Positions 26,338-35,965 are shown, counted from the stretch's first letter. The stretch is DNA of 64,000 nucleotides from Fulvivirga sediminis (GCF_016757215.1 NZ_JAESIY010000002.1:62001-126000), one strand, 5' to 3'. The notes: generated from the letters alone by a model not told the origin. Numbers and translations are program-made.

Positions 26338-26733
26338 TTATTGAGTCATAAACTTCTCTGCTGAATCAAACAAATGATGCCAGGCTTTATTTACCTTTGC
26401 ATCCCAATCTTTATCATGAGCTGCAATAGCAAAGAGCATAGAATTCCTCCATTCTTTAAAATACTTTGGGTCAATATTTAAATCCATGGCATGCATATTC
26501 TTCAATTTTTCCAGCCATAAAGTAGCCTTAGCATCCCCCTCCTCATGCTCTATAATTGTTCTTATCACCTGCCTTAAAAGCTCGTTATGCTTTCCCATGT
26601 CAGTATGAGTAAACATGGGTGCAAGCTGAGGCGCCATGCTAAGCAGTTGGTCATAAAAAGTAAGTATTAGGTTAGGATTATCAGCCCAGTTCATATAGCT
26701 CCTTTTTACCAGCTCAATATCACGCTTATTCAT
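26338..26733 (-). CDS. Single-domain globin-like protein 2
   Basis: 131 residues with the same fold and related ends as the neighbouring globin: FYDQLLSMAPQLAPMFTHTD for the B-to-CD region (F41) and MHAMDLNIDPKYFKEW with probable proximal H81. The heme-pocket segment is one residue shorter than in globin 1. The pair probably arose by duplication with strong divergence. Its start is close to the divergent YciI/sigma unit, and a shared 122-base region may control both directions. Confidence 0.72.
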   Translation of the reverse strand: MNKRDIELVKRSYMNWADNPNLILTFYDQLLSMAPQLAPMFTHTDMGKHNELLRQVIRTIIEHEEGDAKATLWLEKLKNMHAMDLNIDPKYFKEWRNSMLFAIAAHDKDWDAKVNKAWHHLFDSAEKFMTQ

Positions 26734-26855
26734 TTCCCGGTGATTAGATTGTTTAACCTCACAAAATCATATATAATAATTTAGTACTTTTTGTCCCCAT
26801 CTCCCAATACCATCTGTCTATAGAGTAAATAAATCATTAAATTAAATGAAAAAAT

Positions 26856-27197
26856 ATGGACAACTTTTTAATCCTAATAAGAGAAGACATTGCACAAGTA
26901 AGTAACTTGTCTGAGGTAGAAATGCAGGCTGATATAGAAGCCTACACCCAATGGGTAGAAAATCTGGCAGCCCACGATCACTTTGTTTCTGGAGAACCAC
27001 TGGAAGCAAAGGGTAAATACATGACTAAAGAACAAGTATCAAGCGATGGACCATTTATAGAATCCAAAGAAGTAGTAACAGGTTTTATTCTTATTAAAGC
27101 TCGAGACCTTGATGAGGCCGTAGAACTCAGCAAAACCTGTCCTATTTTCAAAGGCAATGGCGGAGCATTGGAAGTAAGACCTATTATGAAATATTAA
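26856..27197 (+). CDS. YCII-related DGPF-domain protein
   Basis: A 113-residue cytoplasmic protein of the YciI/DGPF superfamily. The hallmark D-G-P-F is in VSSDGPFIESKEVVTGF (about 61-77), and the C terminus has GGALEVRPIMKY. Family members are ferredoxin-like folds of uncertain activity, sometimes hydrolase-like. Its stop is one base before the start of an ECF sigma gene; DGPF genes are the known genomic companions of ECF42 sigma factors and are thought to be linked to their function or targets (established association, mechanism unclear). Confidence 0.88.
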   Translation: MDNFLILIREDIAQVSNLSEVEMQADIEAYTQWVENLAAHDHFVSGEPLEAKGKYMTKEQVSSDGPFIESKEVVTGFILIKARDLDEAVELSKTCPIFKGNGGALEVRPIMKY

Positions 27198-27198
27198 G

Positions 27199-28434
27199 AT
27201 GAATATCACCAGAGAAGTCGATCATTTATACCGGGAGTATTCTGGCATGCTCGTTTCTTCTCTGGTGGCTTATTTTGAAATAAACAACCTGCAGGTGGCA
27301 GAAGATATAGTACAAGACACTTTTATCTCTGCCCTAAAAAACTGGCAGATCAATGGTATGCCTCATTCGCCTAAGGCATGGCTCTTTAAAGTATGTAAAA
27401 ACAAATGCATTAATGAACTCCGAAAAAAAACTGTCTCCTTAAATATTACATCTGATCAAACTCAAGAATCTCCTGAAATATGGCTACCTAACGAGCTTAG
27501 AGATAGTCAACTTAGGCTTCTTTTTGCTACATGCCACCCTGATTTCTCTACCAAAGCCCAAATTATTCTTACGCTGAAAACTGTAGCTTCTTTTAAGGAA
27601 AATGAAATAGCCGTGGGTTTGGGTATGACTCGTGAAGCTGTAAAAAAAATCCTAACGCGCACTCGTGCTTATATCAAGAACAACAATCTCTTACTCAAGG
27701 TACCATTTAGACTACAATCTAAATTAAGGCTAACCATAGTACACCAAGTACTATACCTGATTTTCAATGAAGGGTACAAGGCTTCTTCTGGTAATAATAT
27801 CATCAGAAAAGATCTTTGTCTGCAAGCGATGCGTCTTGTCCGGCTTTTATTAGATAGCCCTCAACTAAACACGGCAGATACTCATGCCTTATTTTCACTT
27901 ATGCTTTTTAATGTAGCACGATTTAACAGCAGAACCTCTGAAGAGGGTGAAATGATAGAGCTAAAAGATCAGGACCGAACCCTTTGGGACCACCAGCTTA
28001 TTATGACAGGGGTTAAACATTTGAATATAGCAAATCTGGCAATACAACAGGTAATATCTCGTTATCATTTGGAAGCAGGCATTGCCTCTATACATTGCCT
28101 GGCTAAAAATTTTGAACAGACTAACTGGAATAGAATTCTTATGCTTTATAGGCAACTTAAAAAAATGTATAATTCTCCATTTATTCAGCTTAATTACTGT
28201 ATAGCGTTACATTATCATGGAGACTCAGAAATGGCATTAGAACTATTAAATAAAATAGATGGATTAGAGTATAACCTATCCTATTTATGCACAAAGGCCA
28301 TGCTATATAAGCACCTTAATCAACATCAAAGAGCCATTGATTACTACCTTGAAGCGCTTAATGCGGCTCAAATACCTACAGAGAAGCATTCAATACAGAA
28401 AAAGTTAGATAAGCTTAAAACCTGGAATCCATAA
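27199..28434 (+). CDS. ECF42-type RNA polymerase sigma factor with C-terminal TPR-like extension
   Basis: A 411-residue extracytoplasmic-function sigma factor. Region 2 is near the N terminus (about 10-75, QVAEDIVQDTFISALKNW, the DNA-melting/core segment) and region 4 is about 105-160 with NEIAVGLGMTREAVKKIL as the helix-turn-helix. The 250-residue extension has a DUF6596-like start (LYLIFNEGYKASSG) and TPR-like helices near the end (LCTKAMLYKHLNQHQRAIDYYLEALNAA, positions about 365-392). This is the layout of ECF42, which lacks a classical anti-sigma and is controlled by its own C terminus. Translationally coupled to the DGPF gene (one base apart). Confidence 0.88.
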   Translation: MNITREVDHLYREYSGMLVSSLVAYFEINNLQVAEDIVQDTFISALKNWQINGMPHSPKAWLFKVCKNKCINELRKKTVSLNITSDQTQESPEIWLPNELRDSQLRLLFATCHPDFSTKAQIILTLKTVASFKENEIAVGLGMTREAVKKILTRTRAYIKNNNLLLKVPFRLQSKLRLTIVHQVLYLIFNEGYKASSGNNIIRKDLCLQAMRLVRLLLDSPQLNTADTHALFSLMLFNVARFNSRTSEEGEMIELKDQDRTLWDHQLIMTGVKHLNIANLAIQQVISRYHLEAGIASIHCLAKNFEQTNWNRILMLYRQLKKMYNSPFIQLNYCIALHYHGDSEMALELLNKIDGLEYNLSYLCTKAMLYKHLNQHQRAIDYYLEALNAAQIPTEKHSIQKKLDKLKTWNP

Positions 28435-28442
28435 TAAAGAAC

Positions 28443-28475
28443 GAGGCCTTTCTCTTTTTAAAAGGAAAAGGCCTC
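28443..28475. terminator. Bidirectional hairpin terminator
   Basis: GAGGCCTTT (28443-28451) pairs with AAAGGCCTC (28467-28475), extended inward by T-rich/A-rich arms. It lies between the sigma stop and the convergent NDH-2 stop at 28508 and could serve both. No long T-run follows on the plus strand. Confidence 0.6.
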
Positions 28476-28507
28476 ATGTTATTCTTTATACGAGTTTTTT
28501 GATCTGG

Positions 28508-29842
28508 CTAGTCTTTTATGATTACTCTGCTATGTCTATCTCTACTAAAATAGTTTGACACCCAATTAGTAAAGGTCACTATCTTATTTCTGAAGCCTAT
28601 GAGAGAAAACAAATGAACCCCCAGCCATACAAACCAAGCAAAAGCACCCTGAAATTTCCAATTGGGCAGATCTACTACGGCCTTAGACCTACCTACAGTG
28701 GCCATGCTACCTTTGTTATTATATTTATATGGTTTTAAGTCCTCTCCTTTATGCATTCTGCTAAAGTGTTTACCTAAAAATTCACCTTGATCCACAGCCA
28801 CAGCTGCTAGCTGAGGGTGACCTTTGGGAAATTCTTCTGAATGAAACTGAGCTACATCACCTAATGCATAGATCCTTTCAAAACCTTCTACTTGCCCAAA
28901 GCCATTACATTTAATTCTTCCTCCTTTGGCCATCACTTCATCTGGCAGTCCAGGTATGCTGGCAGCAGAAACACCACCCGTCCAAATGAGCATACGTGAA
29001 GGAATATCTCCTTTATCTGTTTTTACTACCTGCCCATCATAGTCTTCTATCTTAGTCTCTGTTTTTATGATTACCCCCATCTTTCGAAGGTATTCTTCTG
29101 ACTTTTTAGAAGCTTCATCAGACATAGGAGGAAGTAGCTCAGGTAACAACTCTACCAAATATATTTTTGATCTCTCAATATTCAAATCAGGATAGTCCGC
29201 TGGCATAATGTACCTTTTAAATTCTGCCAAAGCACCCGCCATCTCCACGCCAGTAGGTCCACCACCAGCTATCACTATATTCATTAGCTCTTCTCTCTCA
29301 TCAAGGTTATTGGTTAAAAGAGCCTTTTCATAATTTTCAAGTATGGTATTCCTCAACTTCATAGCCTGTGCCACGCTCTTCATGGGGTACGCATGCTTGG
29401 CTACATTCTCCATCCCAAAGTAGTTAGTTTTAGCTCCAGTAGCTATCACGAGGAAATCATAAGCTATACTTCCTTTATCTGTAACAAGCACATGCTCATG
29501 AGGCTTTATTTCCTGAGCCTCTCCCATTCGAAAATGATAATCTTCATGATCAGAGAGTACTTTTCTAATGGGATAAGCGATGGAATCCGCTTCCAGACCT
29601 GATGTAGCCACCTGATACAACAATGGCTGAAAATTATGATGATTATGTTTATCAATTAAAACTACCTGATAGCTAGATTTACTTAACTTCTTTACCAAAT
29701 GAATACCGGCAAACCCTCCGCCTATTATCACCAGCCTCTTGCGCTGTGTCTTAGGCACGCCAAGGTCTACATTAACCTTTTTGGGAGCTTGTTCTTCTAC
29801 AATAGTTTCTTCGTTGGGTTCTGTTAACACTAACTCTTCCAT
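28508..29842 (-). CDS. Type II NADH dehydrogenase (NDH-2)
   Basis: Single-subunit FAD enzyme at the inner face of the membrane that oxidises NADH and reduces quinone without pumping protons. 444 residues from the ATG at 29842, chosen over an upstream TTG because it falls ten bases after the thiolase stop. Motifs: FAD site VIIGGGFAGIHLVKKL (after a roughly 30-residue acidic extension), NAD site IVIAGGGPTGVEMAGALAEF, ATGAKTNYFG, and YALGDVAQFH. The C-terminal WFVWLGVHLFSLIGFRNK is the usual membrane-binding helix. Last gene of the beta-oxidation operon, a sensible position for reoxidising NADH made by FadN. Confidence 0.9.
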   Translation of the reverse strand: MEELVLTEPNEETIVEEQAPKKVNVDLGVPKTQRKRLVIIGGGFAGIHLVKKLSKSSYQVVLIDKHNHHNFQPLLYQVATSGLEADSIAYPIRKVLSDHEDYHFRMGEAQEIKPHEHVLVTDKGSIAYDFLVIATGAKTNYFGMENVAKHAYPMKSVAQAMKLRNTILENYEKALLTNNLDEREELMNIVIAGGGPTGVEMAGALAEFKRYIMPADYPDLNIERSKIYLVELLPELLPPMSDEASKKSEEYLRKMGVIIKTETKIEDYDGQVVKTDKGDIPSRMLIWTGGVSAASIPGLPDEVMAKGGRIKCNGFGQVEGFERIYALGDVAQFHSEEFPKGHPQLAAVAVDQGEFLGKHFSRMHKGEDLKPYKYNNKGSMATVGRSKAVVDLPNWKFQGAFAWFVWLGVHLFSLIGFRNKIVTFTNWVSNYFSRDRHSRVIIKD

Positions 29843-29852
29843 AATTTTAATT

Positions 29853-31022
29853 TTATAGGACTTCAATAATACCAGCTATACCCTGTCCTCCGCCTACACA
29901 AGCGGTCACTATTCCATACTTCTGCTTTCTTCTTTTCAACTCGTGTATCATTTGTACTGACAGTTTACAGCCTGTACAACCTAACGGATGCCCTAGTGCT
30001 ATGGCCCCTCCATTTACATTCACAATATCGGGATCCAAATCTAGTTCTCTTATTACTGCTACTGATTGAGCAGCAAAAGCTTCGTTAAGCTCTATTAACT
30101 GTATTTCTGAAAGTTTCATGCCAGCCTGCTTTAAAACCTTAGGAACAGCCTCCACTGGCCCAATTCCCATTATCCTTGGATCTACTCCTGCGGAAGCACA
30201 GGCCTTAATGCGTGCAATTGGTTCTACACCGAGCTCTTTCACCATCTTTTCTGACATGATCAAAGTAAAAGCTGCACCATCAGACCTCTGAGAAGAATTA
30301 CCTGCGGTAACAGAGCCTCCTTCTCTAAAGACTGGCCTGAGTTTACCAAGCACTTCCATAGAGGTATCTTTTCGAGGTCCTTCATCTGTATCTACTATGA
30401 ATTTTCTGGAAACTCTCTTATCTTCTTCCTCCCAGACCTCTTCTACTTCTACAGGCACTATTTCATTTTTAAAAAAGCCATTTTCAATAGCATTGATGGC
30501 ATTAATATGACTTTTATAAGCAAACTGATCCTGATCTTCTCTGGAAATCTTATACTGGGCAGCCACCTCTTCTCCAGTGAGTCCCATTCCTATGAAATAA
30601 TCGGCATGATCTACAGAGGTTTTATAATTAGGAGATGTTTTCCAACCTCTGGTAGGCACCTGAGACATAGATTCTGCTCCGCCCGCTATGATACAGCTAG
30701 CCATACCTGACTGTATTTTAGCTGTGGCCATAGCCATAGTTTCCAGCCCGGAAGCACAGTAACGATTTACTATTACTCCTGGCACCTCTTTACCCAATGC
30801 CATTAAAGCAATCCACCGTCCCATTTGAAGGCCTTGCTCGGCCTCAGGAACGGCATTACCCACTATTACATCATCTACTTGGCTAGGATCCAGATTTGGC
30901 ACTTGCTCCATAATATGCTTAATTACTGATACAGCAAGGTCATCAGCGCGCGTGTGCCTGAAGCCTCCCTTATCAGCCTTTCCTACTGCTGTTCTATATC
31001 CTTTTACAATATATGCGTCCAT
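29853..31022 (-). CDS. Acetyl-CoA acyltransferase (thiolase)
   Basis: Last step of fatty-acid beta-oxidation: thiolytic cleavage of 3-ketoacyl-CoA. 389 residues from the ATG at 31022, the standard thiolase length; an upstream TTG would add an atypical leader. Active-site parts: NRYCASGLETMAMA with nucleophile C89, LIELNEAFAAQ, GGAIALGHPLGCTG with the general-base histidine, and the C-terminal ACVGGGQGIAGI cysteine. Sits 74 bases after the FadN-type gene and 10 bases before NDH-2, clearly one operon. Confidence 0.93.
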   Translation of the reverse strand: MDAYIVKGYRTAVGKADKGGFRHTRADDLAVSVIKHIMEQVPNLDPSQVDDVIVGNAVPEAEQGLQMGRWIALMALGKEVPGVIVNRYCASGLETMAMATAKIQSGMASCIIAGGAESMSQVPTRGWKTSPNYKTSVDHADYFIGMGLTGEEVAAQYKISREDQDQFAYKSHINAINAIENGFFKNEIVPVEVEEVWEEEDKRVSRKFIVDTDEGPRKDTSMEVLGKLRPVFREGGSVTAGNSSQRSDGAAFTLIMSEKMVKELGVEPIARIKACASAGVDPRIMGIGPVEAVPKVLKQAGMKLSEIQLIELNEAFAAQSVAVIRELDLDPDIVNVNGGAIALGHPLGCTGCKLSVQMIHELKRRKQKYGIVTACVGGGQGIAGIIEVL

Positions 31023-31096
31023 TGTATTCTTAGTTAAGTATTGAGAAATATTAGACGGAGTGGTCAATTCACCATTCCTTTATGATCGGTTCATCA

Positions 31097-33565
31097 TTAA
31101 TTTCTCAATGGTTTACCTTTTTTTAATAAACTTTCTATTCGCTTGAGGGTCTTTTTATTCTGAACCAATTCCATAAAAGCCTCTTTTTCAAGATTGAGCA
31201 AGTACTTCTCCGACACTTCCATTTCTCCGGTTACGTCACCGCCAGTCATTACATAGGCTAGCTTTCTAGCTATTTCTTCCTCATACTCGGTGATGTAATG
31301 GCCATATTTCATACCTACAATAGCGGTGTAGAAAAATGATAATGCACTTCTACCCAATACCTTCACTTTAGTCTTATCTGGTGGTGCATAACCTTTATCC
31401 AAAAGTTGCAACAAGCGCATTTTAGCATCAGTAACCACCCTTCTTTTATTCATTGAAATGCCATCTCGAGAGGTATCGAGATACCCCAAATCAAAGGCTT
31501 GATGTGCTGAAGTGCCTGTTTTAGCCTGAGCAATGGTCATGAGCCTGTGCTGCACATGTTCTGTATTTGGATCCGATTCTTCAAAAGAATCTGCCGCTCT
31601 TTTAGCAAATTCCTTTGTTCCTCCACCTCCTGGGATAAGCCCAGCACCTACTTCTACAAGGCCAATATAACTCTCTGCCGCAGCCTGCACAGCATCAGAA
31701 TGCATGGCTATTTCAGCACCTCCGCCCAGTACGCGCCCATGCACTGCACTAATTACAGGAATAGACGAATACCTGATTCTCATAGACATTTCCTGAAATG
31801 ATTCTACAGCCTTTTCAACTACATCAATTTTACCTTTAAAAGCATTAATAGCTATCATTCCCAGATTAGCACCTACAGAAAAATTCTCTCCTTCATTTCC
31901 TATCACCACTCCTTTATAATCTGTGGACTCATCCTCAGCCAAATCAATGGCTTTATTAACACCTTCCATCACGCCCAAGCCTATGGAATTACTTTTCGAG
32001 GTGAACTCTACTAATAAAATGTCATCTCCAATATCCAAAACATTACTTTCGTCATTAGAAAAAACAGTATGCTTATCACGATAATTATCCAGAGATATCA
32101 CCTCATCACTACCTGGCACTATCTTATAAGCTCCAGCTTCCTGATCATAGTATTTCCTGTAGCCATCCTCCACTTTATAAAATGAATTGAAGCCTTTCAT
32201 TTTCATGGAGTGCACCCAATCGGATGGCAGGCATCCTGCCTTTTCCATGTGCTTGTAGGTATCATCAAAGCCAAGAATATCCCATATTTCAAAAGGACCA
32301 TACTCCCAATTATAGCCAGCTTTTATAGCCTCATCTACCTTATATAGGTCACCTGTAATTTCTGGTATTCTATGAGAGCAATAGGCAAATAGACGGTAAT
32401 AAAACTCTCTAAAAAAAGCGATAGCCTTATCGTTATCACTACCGAATACATTGAGATACATCTTTTTAAAAGTACCTACGGTAGAAGTACTGCCAGACTC
32501 AAAGGCTTCCAGTTTATCCTCGGTGCTATCTTTTTTCTTTACCTCATCTATAATGGCAAACCGTGGCTTATCTTTTTCATGGTAAGACATATCCTCCAAG
32601 TTAAGGGCCAGTATGGTAGTATTGCCTTCTTTATCCTTCTCCTTTTTATAGAAGCCTTGGCCTTTCTTCTCTCCCAACCAGCCATTTTTAAGCATGGTCT
32701 GAATAAAATCAGGAAGTTTAAATATTTCTCTTTCTTCATCTTGAGGGCAATTATTATAAATACCTCCAGCTACATCTGCCAAAATATCCAGCCCTACGAG
32801 ATCGGCCGTTCGAAAAGTAGCACTTTTGGGTCTGCCTACAAACTTTCCTGTTAGTACATCCACTTCCTCCACAGAAAGCTCCATTTTTTGCATCAGCTCA
32901 AGCGTGAGCATGGTACAATAGGTCCCTATTCTATTACCAATAAATGCTGGAGTATCATGACATACCACAGTAGTTTTTCCTAAATACTTATCTCCGTATT
33001 CACTTATAAAGTCCACCAAATCACGATCAGTGCCTGGCGAAGGAATGATCTCTAATAATTCAAGATACCTGGGAGGATTAAAAAAGTGAGTCCCCAGAAA
33101 ATGCTTCTTGAAACTTTCATTTCGGCCCTCTATCAAATCATGAATGGGAATTCCTGACGTGTTGGTGGATACGATAGTGGTTTCTTTCCGGTGGCTTTCC
33201 ACCTTTTCATATAAAGAGGCTTTAATATCTTTCTTCTCTACCACGGCCTCTATGACCCAGTCAGATTCGCCAATTTTTTCTAGATCATCATCAAAATTTC
33301 CTGTTGTAATACGATTAATGTACTCCTTTTTATACAGAGGAGACGGTTTCATCTTAGATACTCTTTGCAGGCTACCGTTGACAATCCTGTTTCTCACCTC
33401 TTTATCTTCTAGCGTAAGGCCTTTTTTCTTTTCCTCTTCATTCAATTCTTTAGGAGAGATATCCAGCAGTAGCACCTTCACACCAATGTTGGCAAAATGA
33501 CAGGCTATCTGAGAGCCCATAGTACCGGAACCTAGTACAGTTACATGTTTAATGTTGCGTTTCAT
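31097..33565 (-). CDS. 3-hydroxyacyl-CoA dehydrogenase/enoyl-CoA hydratase fusion (FadN-type)
   Basis: Bifunctional beta-oxidation enzyme with dehydrogenase first and hydratase second, the order of Bacillus FadN, not E. coli FadB. 822 residues. The NAD site is TVLGSGTMGSQIACHFA near the start; the dehydrogenase catalytic region has NTSGIPIHDL and LGTHFFNPPRYLELLEI. The hydratase part (about 520-720) has NFSVGANLGM and HGRVLGGGAEIAMHSD with the oxyanion-hole glycines, then VEVGAGLIPGGGGT. An AAAGGAGG sequence precedes the ATG, a good Shine-Dalgarno site that is rare here; the gene overlaps the SpoIIAA-like ORF end by 17 bases. Confidence 0.92.
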   Translation of the reverse strand: MKRNIKHVTVLGSGTMGSQIACHFANIGVKVLLLDISPKELNEEEKKKGLTLEDKEVRNRIVNGSLQRVSKMKPSPLYKKEYINRITTGNFDDDLEKIGESDWVIEAVVEKKDIKASLYEKVESHRKETTIVSTNTSGIPIHDLIEGRNESFKKHFLGTHFFNPPRYLELLEIIPSPGTDRDLVDFISEYGDKYLGKTTVVCHDTPAFIGNRIGTYCTMLTLELMQKMELSVEEVDVLTGKFVGRPKSATFRTADLVGLDILADVAGGIYNNCPQDEEREIFKLPDFIQTMLKNGWLGEKKGQGFYKKEKDKEGNTTILALNLEDMSYHEKDKPRFAIIDEVKKKDSTEDKLEAFESGSTSTVGTFKKMYLNVFGSDNDKAIAFFREFYYRLFAYCSHRIPEITGDLYKVDEAIKAGYNWEYGPFEIWDILGFDDTYKHMEKAGCLPSDWVHSMKMKGFNSFYKVEDGYRKYYDQEAGAYKIVPGSDEVISLDNYRDKHTVFSNDESNVLDIGDDILLVEFTSKSNSIGLGVMEGVNKAIDLAEDESTDYKGVVIGNEGENFSVGANLGMIAINAFKGKIDVVEKAVESFQEMSMRIRYSSIPVISAVHGRVLGGGAEIAMHSDAVQAAAESYIGLVEVGAGLIPGGGGTKEFAKRAADSFEESDPNTEHVQHRLMTIAQAKTGTSAHQAFDLGYLDTSRDGISMNKRRVVTDAKMRLLQLLDKGYAPPDKTKVKVLGRSALSFFYTAIVGMKYGHYITEYEEEIARKLAYVMTGGDVTGEMEVSEKYLLNLEKEAFMELVQNKKTLKRIESLLKKGKPLRN

Positions 33566-33932
33566 ACTCCTCCTTTCCTCTTACTACCCAATCCATTGCT
33601 TGTGCCTTTTCATAGTTATCATAATATTTGATCTCAGCGGTAGTGAAAGGTTTAGCAAACGTAGAAAACCAGTTCAGCCAGCCCCTCTCTCCTACAATGG
33701 CTACCCTATTGAAATTCTTAAAATGTTTAGCATCAAACTTCAAATCTTCCCAGATGGCTCCTGGCTTCATGGTAGACACTTCTATCACCTCACAATAGAT
33801 GTTGATTTTACCGTATTGATCAATTTTATTCTCTAGCAGGGGTACTACCACCTGATAATCTTCCTGAGTAAGCTTACCGGACATTTTTATAGCCACGGTA
33901 TCTTCATATTTGTCTGTTATTATTTGAATCAT
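33549..33932 (-). CDS. SpoIIAA-like (STAS/SEC14-type, PF11964) protein
   Basis: A 127-residue cytoplasmic protein with the SpoIIAA-like fold seen in small lipid- or anion-binding and regulatory proteins. Diagnostic parts are VAIKMSGKLTQEDYQVVVPLL at the start (about 14-34), KINIYCEVIE, and FKNFNRVAIVGERGWLNW. Function unknown in this family. It is embedded in the beta-oxidation operon, 46 bases after the acyl-CoA ligase, and its last codons carry the Shine-Dalgarno site and start codon of the FadN gene (17-base overlap), so co-translation is likely. Confidence 0.85.
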   Translation of the reverse strand: MIQIITDKYEDTVAIKMSGKLTQEDYQVVVPLLENKIDQYGKINIYCEVIEVSTMKPGAIWEDLKFDAKHFKNFNRVAIVGERGWLNWFSTFAKPFTTAEIKYYDNYEKAQAMDWVVRGKEEYETQH

Positions 33933-33978
33933 GAATATTTTAATTTAGGTTAGTTTCGTTTTACTTATTTGTATGCTA

Positions 33979-35796
33979 TCATGACTGCTCTGCCTCTCTT
34001 TTTGTAGATTCTTTTTTATGATTTCTACTGACTTCAGCATACATAGAATCTATCAAATCCTTATAATTTTTCTCAACCACAGCCCTTTTCACTTTTAAAG
34101 TAGGAGTAAGTTCTCCCCTATTTTCTGACCATTCTTCCGCCAGTAGCCTAAAGTCCTTTATTTGCTCTGTATGATTGAGCTTTTGATTCTTTCTATCAAT
34201 CATCTCATTAAATCGGGCTATGACCTCATCACTTTTAATCGCTTTTTCCTTTGAATCAAATTTTATATTATTCTTTTCGCACCAGTTTTTTAGGTTATCG
34301 AAATCAGGAACTATTAAGGCTGTAACCATTTTCCGTCCCTCTCCCACCACCATCATCTGCCCCACCAGGTGAGACTCTTTCAGTACTTTCTCTATGCTTT
34401 GAGGTGCTACATATTTTCCTCCAGAAGTCTTGAAAATAGATTTTTTGCGATCTGTGATTTTCAAAAAACCATCATTCAACTCACCTATATCCTCTGTATA
34501 AAACCAACCCTCCTTAAGCACCTCCGCTGTCTTTTCTTCTTGCTTATAATATCCCTTCATCACACTTGGTCCTTTACACAAAATCTCACCATCCTCCGCT
34601 ATTTTTACCTCAACATTATCTAATGGCGGCCCTACCGTGCCTATTTTTCTTTGATCTTGTTCAAACCTGTTTACTGCAATCACCGGTGAAGTTTCCGTGA
34701 GACCATAGCCTTCCATTACTGATATACCTGAGGCATTAAAAACACGATTCACTTTTTCATTCAAAGCAGCTCCTCCCGAAATAATAGCTACTATATTACA
34801 CCCTAAAGCATCTCTCCATTGATTAAACACAAACTTATTAGCCCAGCTCAACTGCTGATTATACCACCAGCTCTTTCCTGTGAAATCATAACGCTGGGCC
34901 AAACGAAGTGCCCAAAAGAAAATAATCCTTTTGATACCCTTTTGTTCCTTCCCTTTGTCTACTATTTTTTCATATACTTTTTCTAATAAGCGTGGTACGG
35001 TGGTGAAAATGTGAGGCTTTATATCTTTAATATCTCGAGCAATGGTATCTACCTTCTCAGCATAATAGATAGATATGCCGGCCGCCATATACAAATAATT
35101 AAGCATCCGCTCAAAAACATGATTTAACGGCAAAAAACTTAAAGCATTATGCTCTGTAGTAACAGGCATGAGTGACAAGCAGGCTTTAACATTAGAAAGT
35201 ATGTTTTTATGACTAAGCATTACTCCTTTTGGCTGCCCCGTAGTACCAGAAGTATAAACGATGGTAGCTGTATCATTTTCCTGCACGCGTTGCATCCTGC
35301 TGGCTATCTCATTCTCTACTTCAACCGTATATTCTTTGAGTAATTTGATATAAGAATGCTTATGATAGTCTTCTAGCAAATAAACCGGGAGGGTAGTATT
35401 AGAACTAATTTTCAGCCGACTAATCTTTTCAATCACCGCTTCATTATCAGTAAATACTATTTTTACTTCTGCATCATTTAAGATATATTGAATTTCATCA
35501 GTACTCATTTTGGCATACAGTGGCACTGTAACAGCCCCAATTTGCTGCACTCCATAATCAATGAAATTCCATTCCGGACAATTACCTGATATAATAGCTA
35601 TTTTATCATCCTGCTTTACTCCTAAGCCTAACAGCCCCGCACTAATCCGATTTATTTTATCAACCACCTGCTCGGTTGAGTGATAAATCCATTTATCCTG
35701 CCGTCTTTTGGCCAGCATTACATCTTGAGGATACTCTGATAATTGCCATCGAGGAATTTGTGGGATCAGGTTTAGTTGATCAATATCGTATTTCAT
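33979..35796 (-). CDS. Long-chain fatty-acid-CoA ligase
   Basis: Activates fatty acids to acyl-CoA using ATP, the entry step of beta-oxidation. 605 residues. The AMP-binding P-loop is TIVYTSGTTGQPKGVMLSH (about 177-195), followed by MEGYGLTETSPVIAVN, GWFYTEDIGEL and LKITDRKKSIFKTSGGKYV, the A8 hinge and C-terminal lid of long-chain acyl-CoA synthetases. First gene of the operon with the SpoIIAA-like, FadN-type, thiolase and NDH-2 genes. No acyl-CoA dehydrogenase or TetR-type FadR gene is in this cluster; those must be elsewhere. Confidence 0.93.
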   Translation of the reverse strand: MKYDIDQLNLIPQIPRWQLSEYPQDVMLAKRRQDKWIYHSTEQVVDKINRISAGLLGLGVKQDDKIAIISGNCPEWNFIDYGVQQIGAVTVPLYAKMSTDEIQYILNDAEVKIVFTDNEAVIEKISRLKISSNTTLPVYLLEDYHKHSYIKLLKEYTVEVENEIASRMQRVQENDTATIVYTSGTTGQPKGVMLSHKNILSNVKACLSLMPVTTEHNALSFLPLNHVFERMLNYLYMAAGISIYYAEKVDTIARDIKDIKPHIFTTVPRLLEKVYEKIVDKGKEQKGIKRIIFFWALRLAQRYDFTGKSWWYNQQLSWANKFVFNQWRDALGCNIVAIISGGAALNEKVNRVFNASGISVMEGYGLTETSPVIAVNRFEQDQRKIGTVGPPLDNVEVKIAEDGEILCKGPSVMKGYYKQEEKTAEVLKEGWFYTEDIGELNDGFLKITDRKKSIFKTSGGKYVAPQSIEKVLKESHLVGQMMVVGEGRKMVTALIVPDFDNLKNWCEKNNIKFDSKEKAIKSDEVIARFNEMIDRKNQKLNHTEQIKDFRLLAEEWSENRGELTPTLKVKRAVVEKNYKDLIDSMYAEVSRNHKKESTKREAEQS

Positions 35797-35965
35797 ATCC
35801 TATCCTATAAAAATATTATACCGGAATATGATTAGTCATTTAATTCAAAAAACAGAGGTTTAACAAAATAGCCTGCTGTATAATGGGAATTTATACCTAC
35901 ACTCTGTAGAAATTAAAACATAGCACAAAATATATTTCTGAAGGGAAAACCTGCACCTAACGAAT

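Noticed and set aside
29843-29866. TTG start for NDH-2 that overlaps the thiolase gene
   Set aside because: The ATG at 29842 falls ten bases after the thiolase stop and gives a normal NDH-2 N terminus.
31023-31067. TTG start for the thiolase
   Set aside because: Adds a non-thiolase leader; the ATG at 31022 gives the standard length.
33144-33500. 118-codon frame antisense to the FadN-type gene
   Set aside because: Shadow of the strongly conserved dehydrogenase domain; no motif or expression signal of its own.
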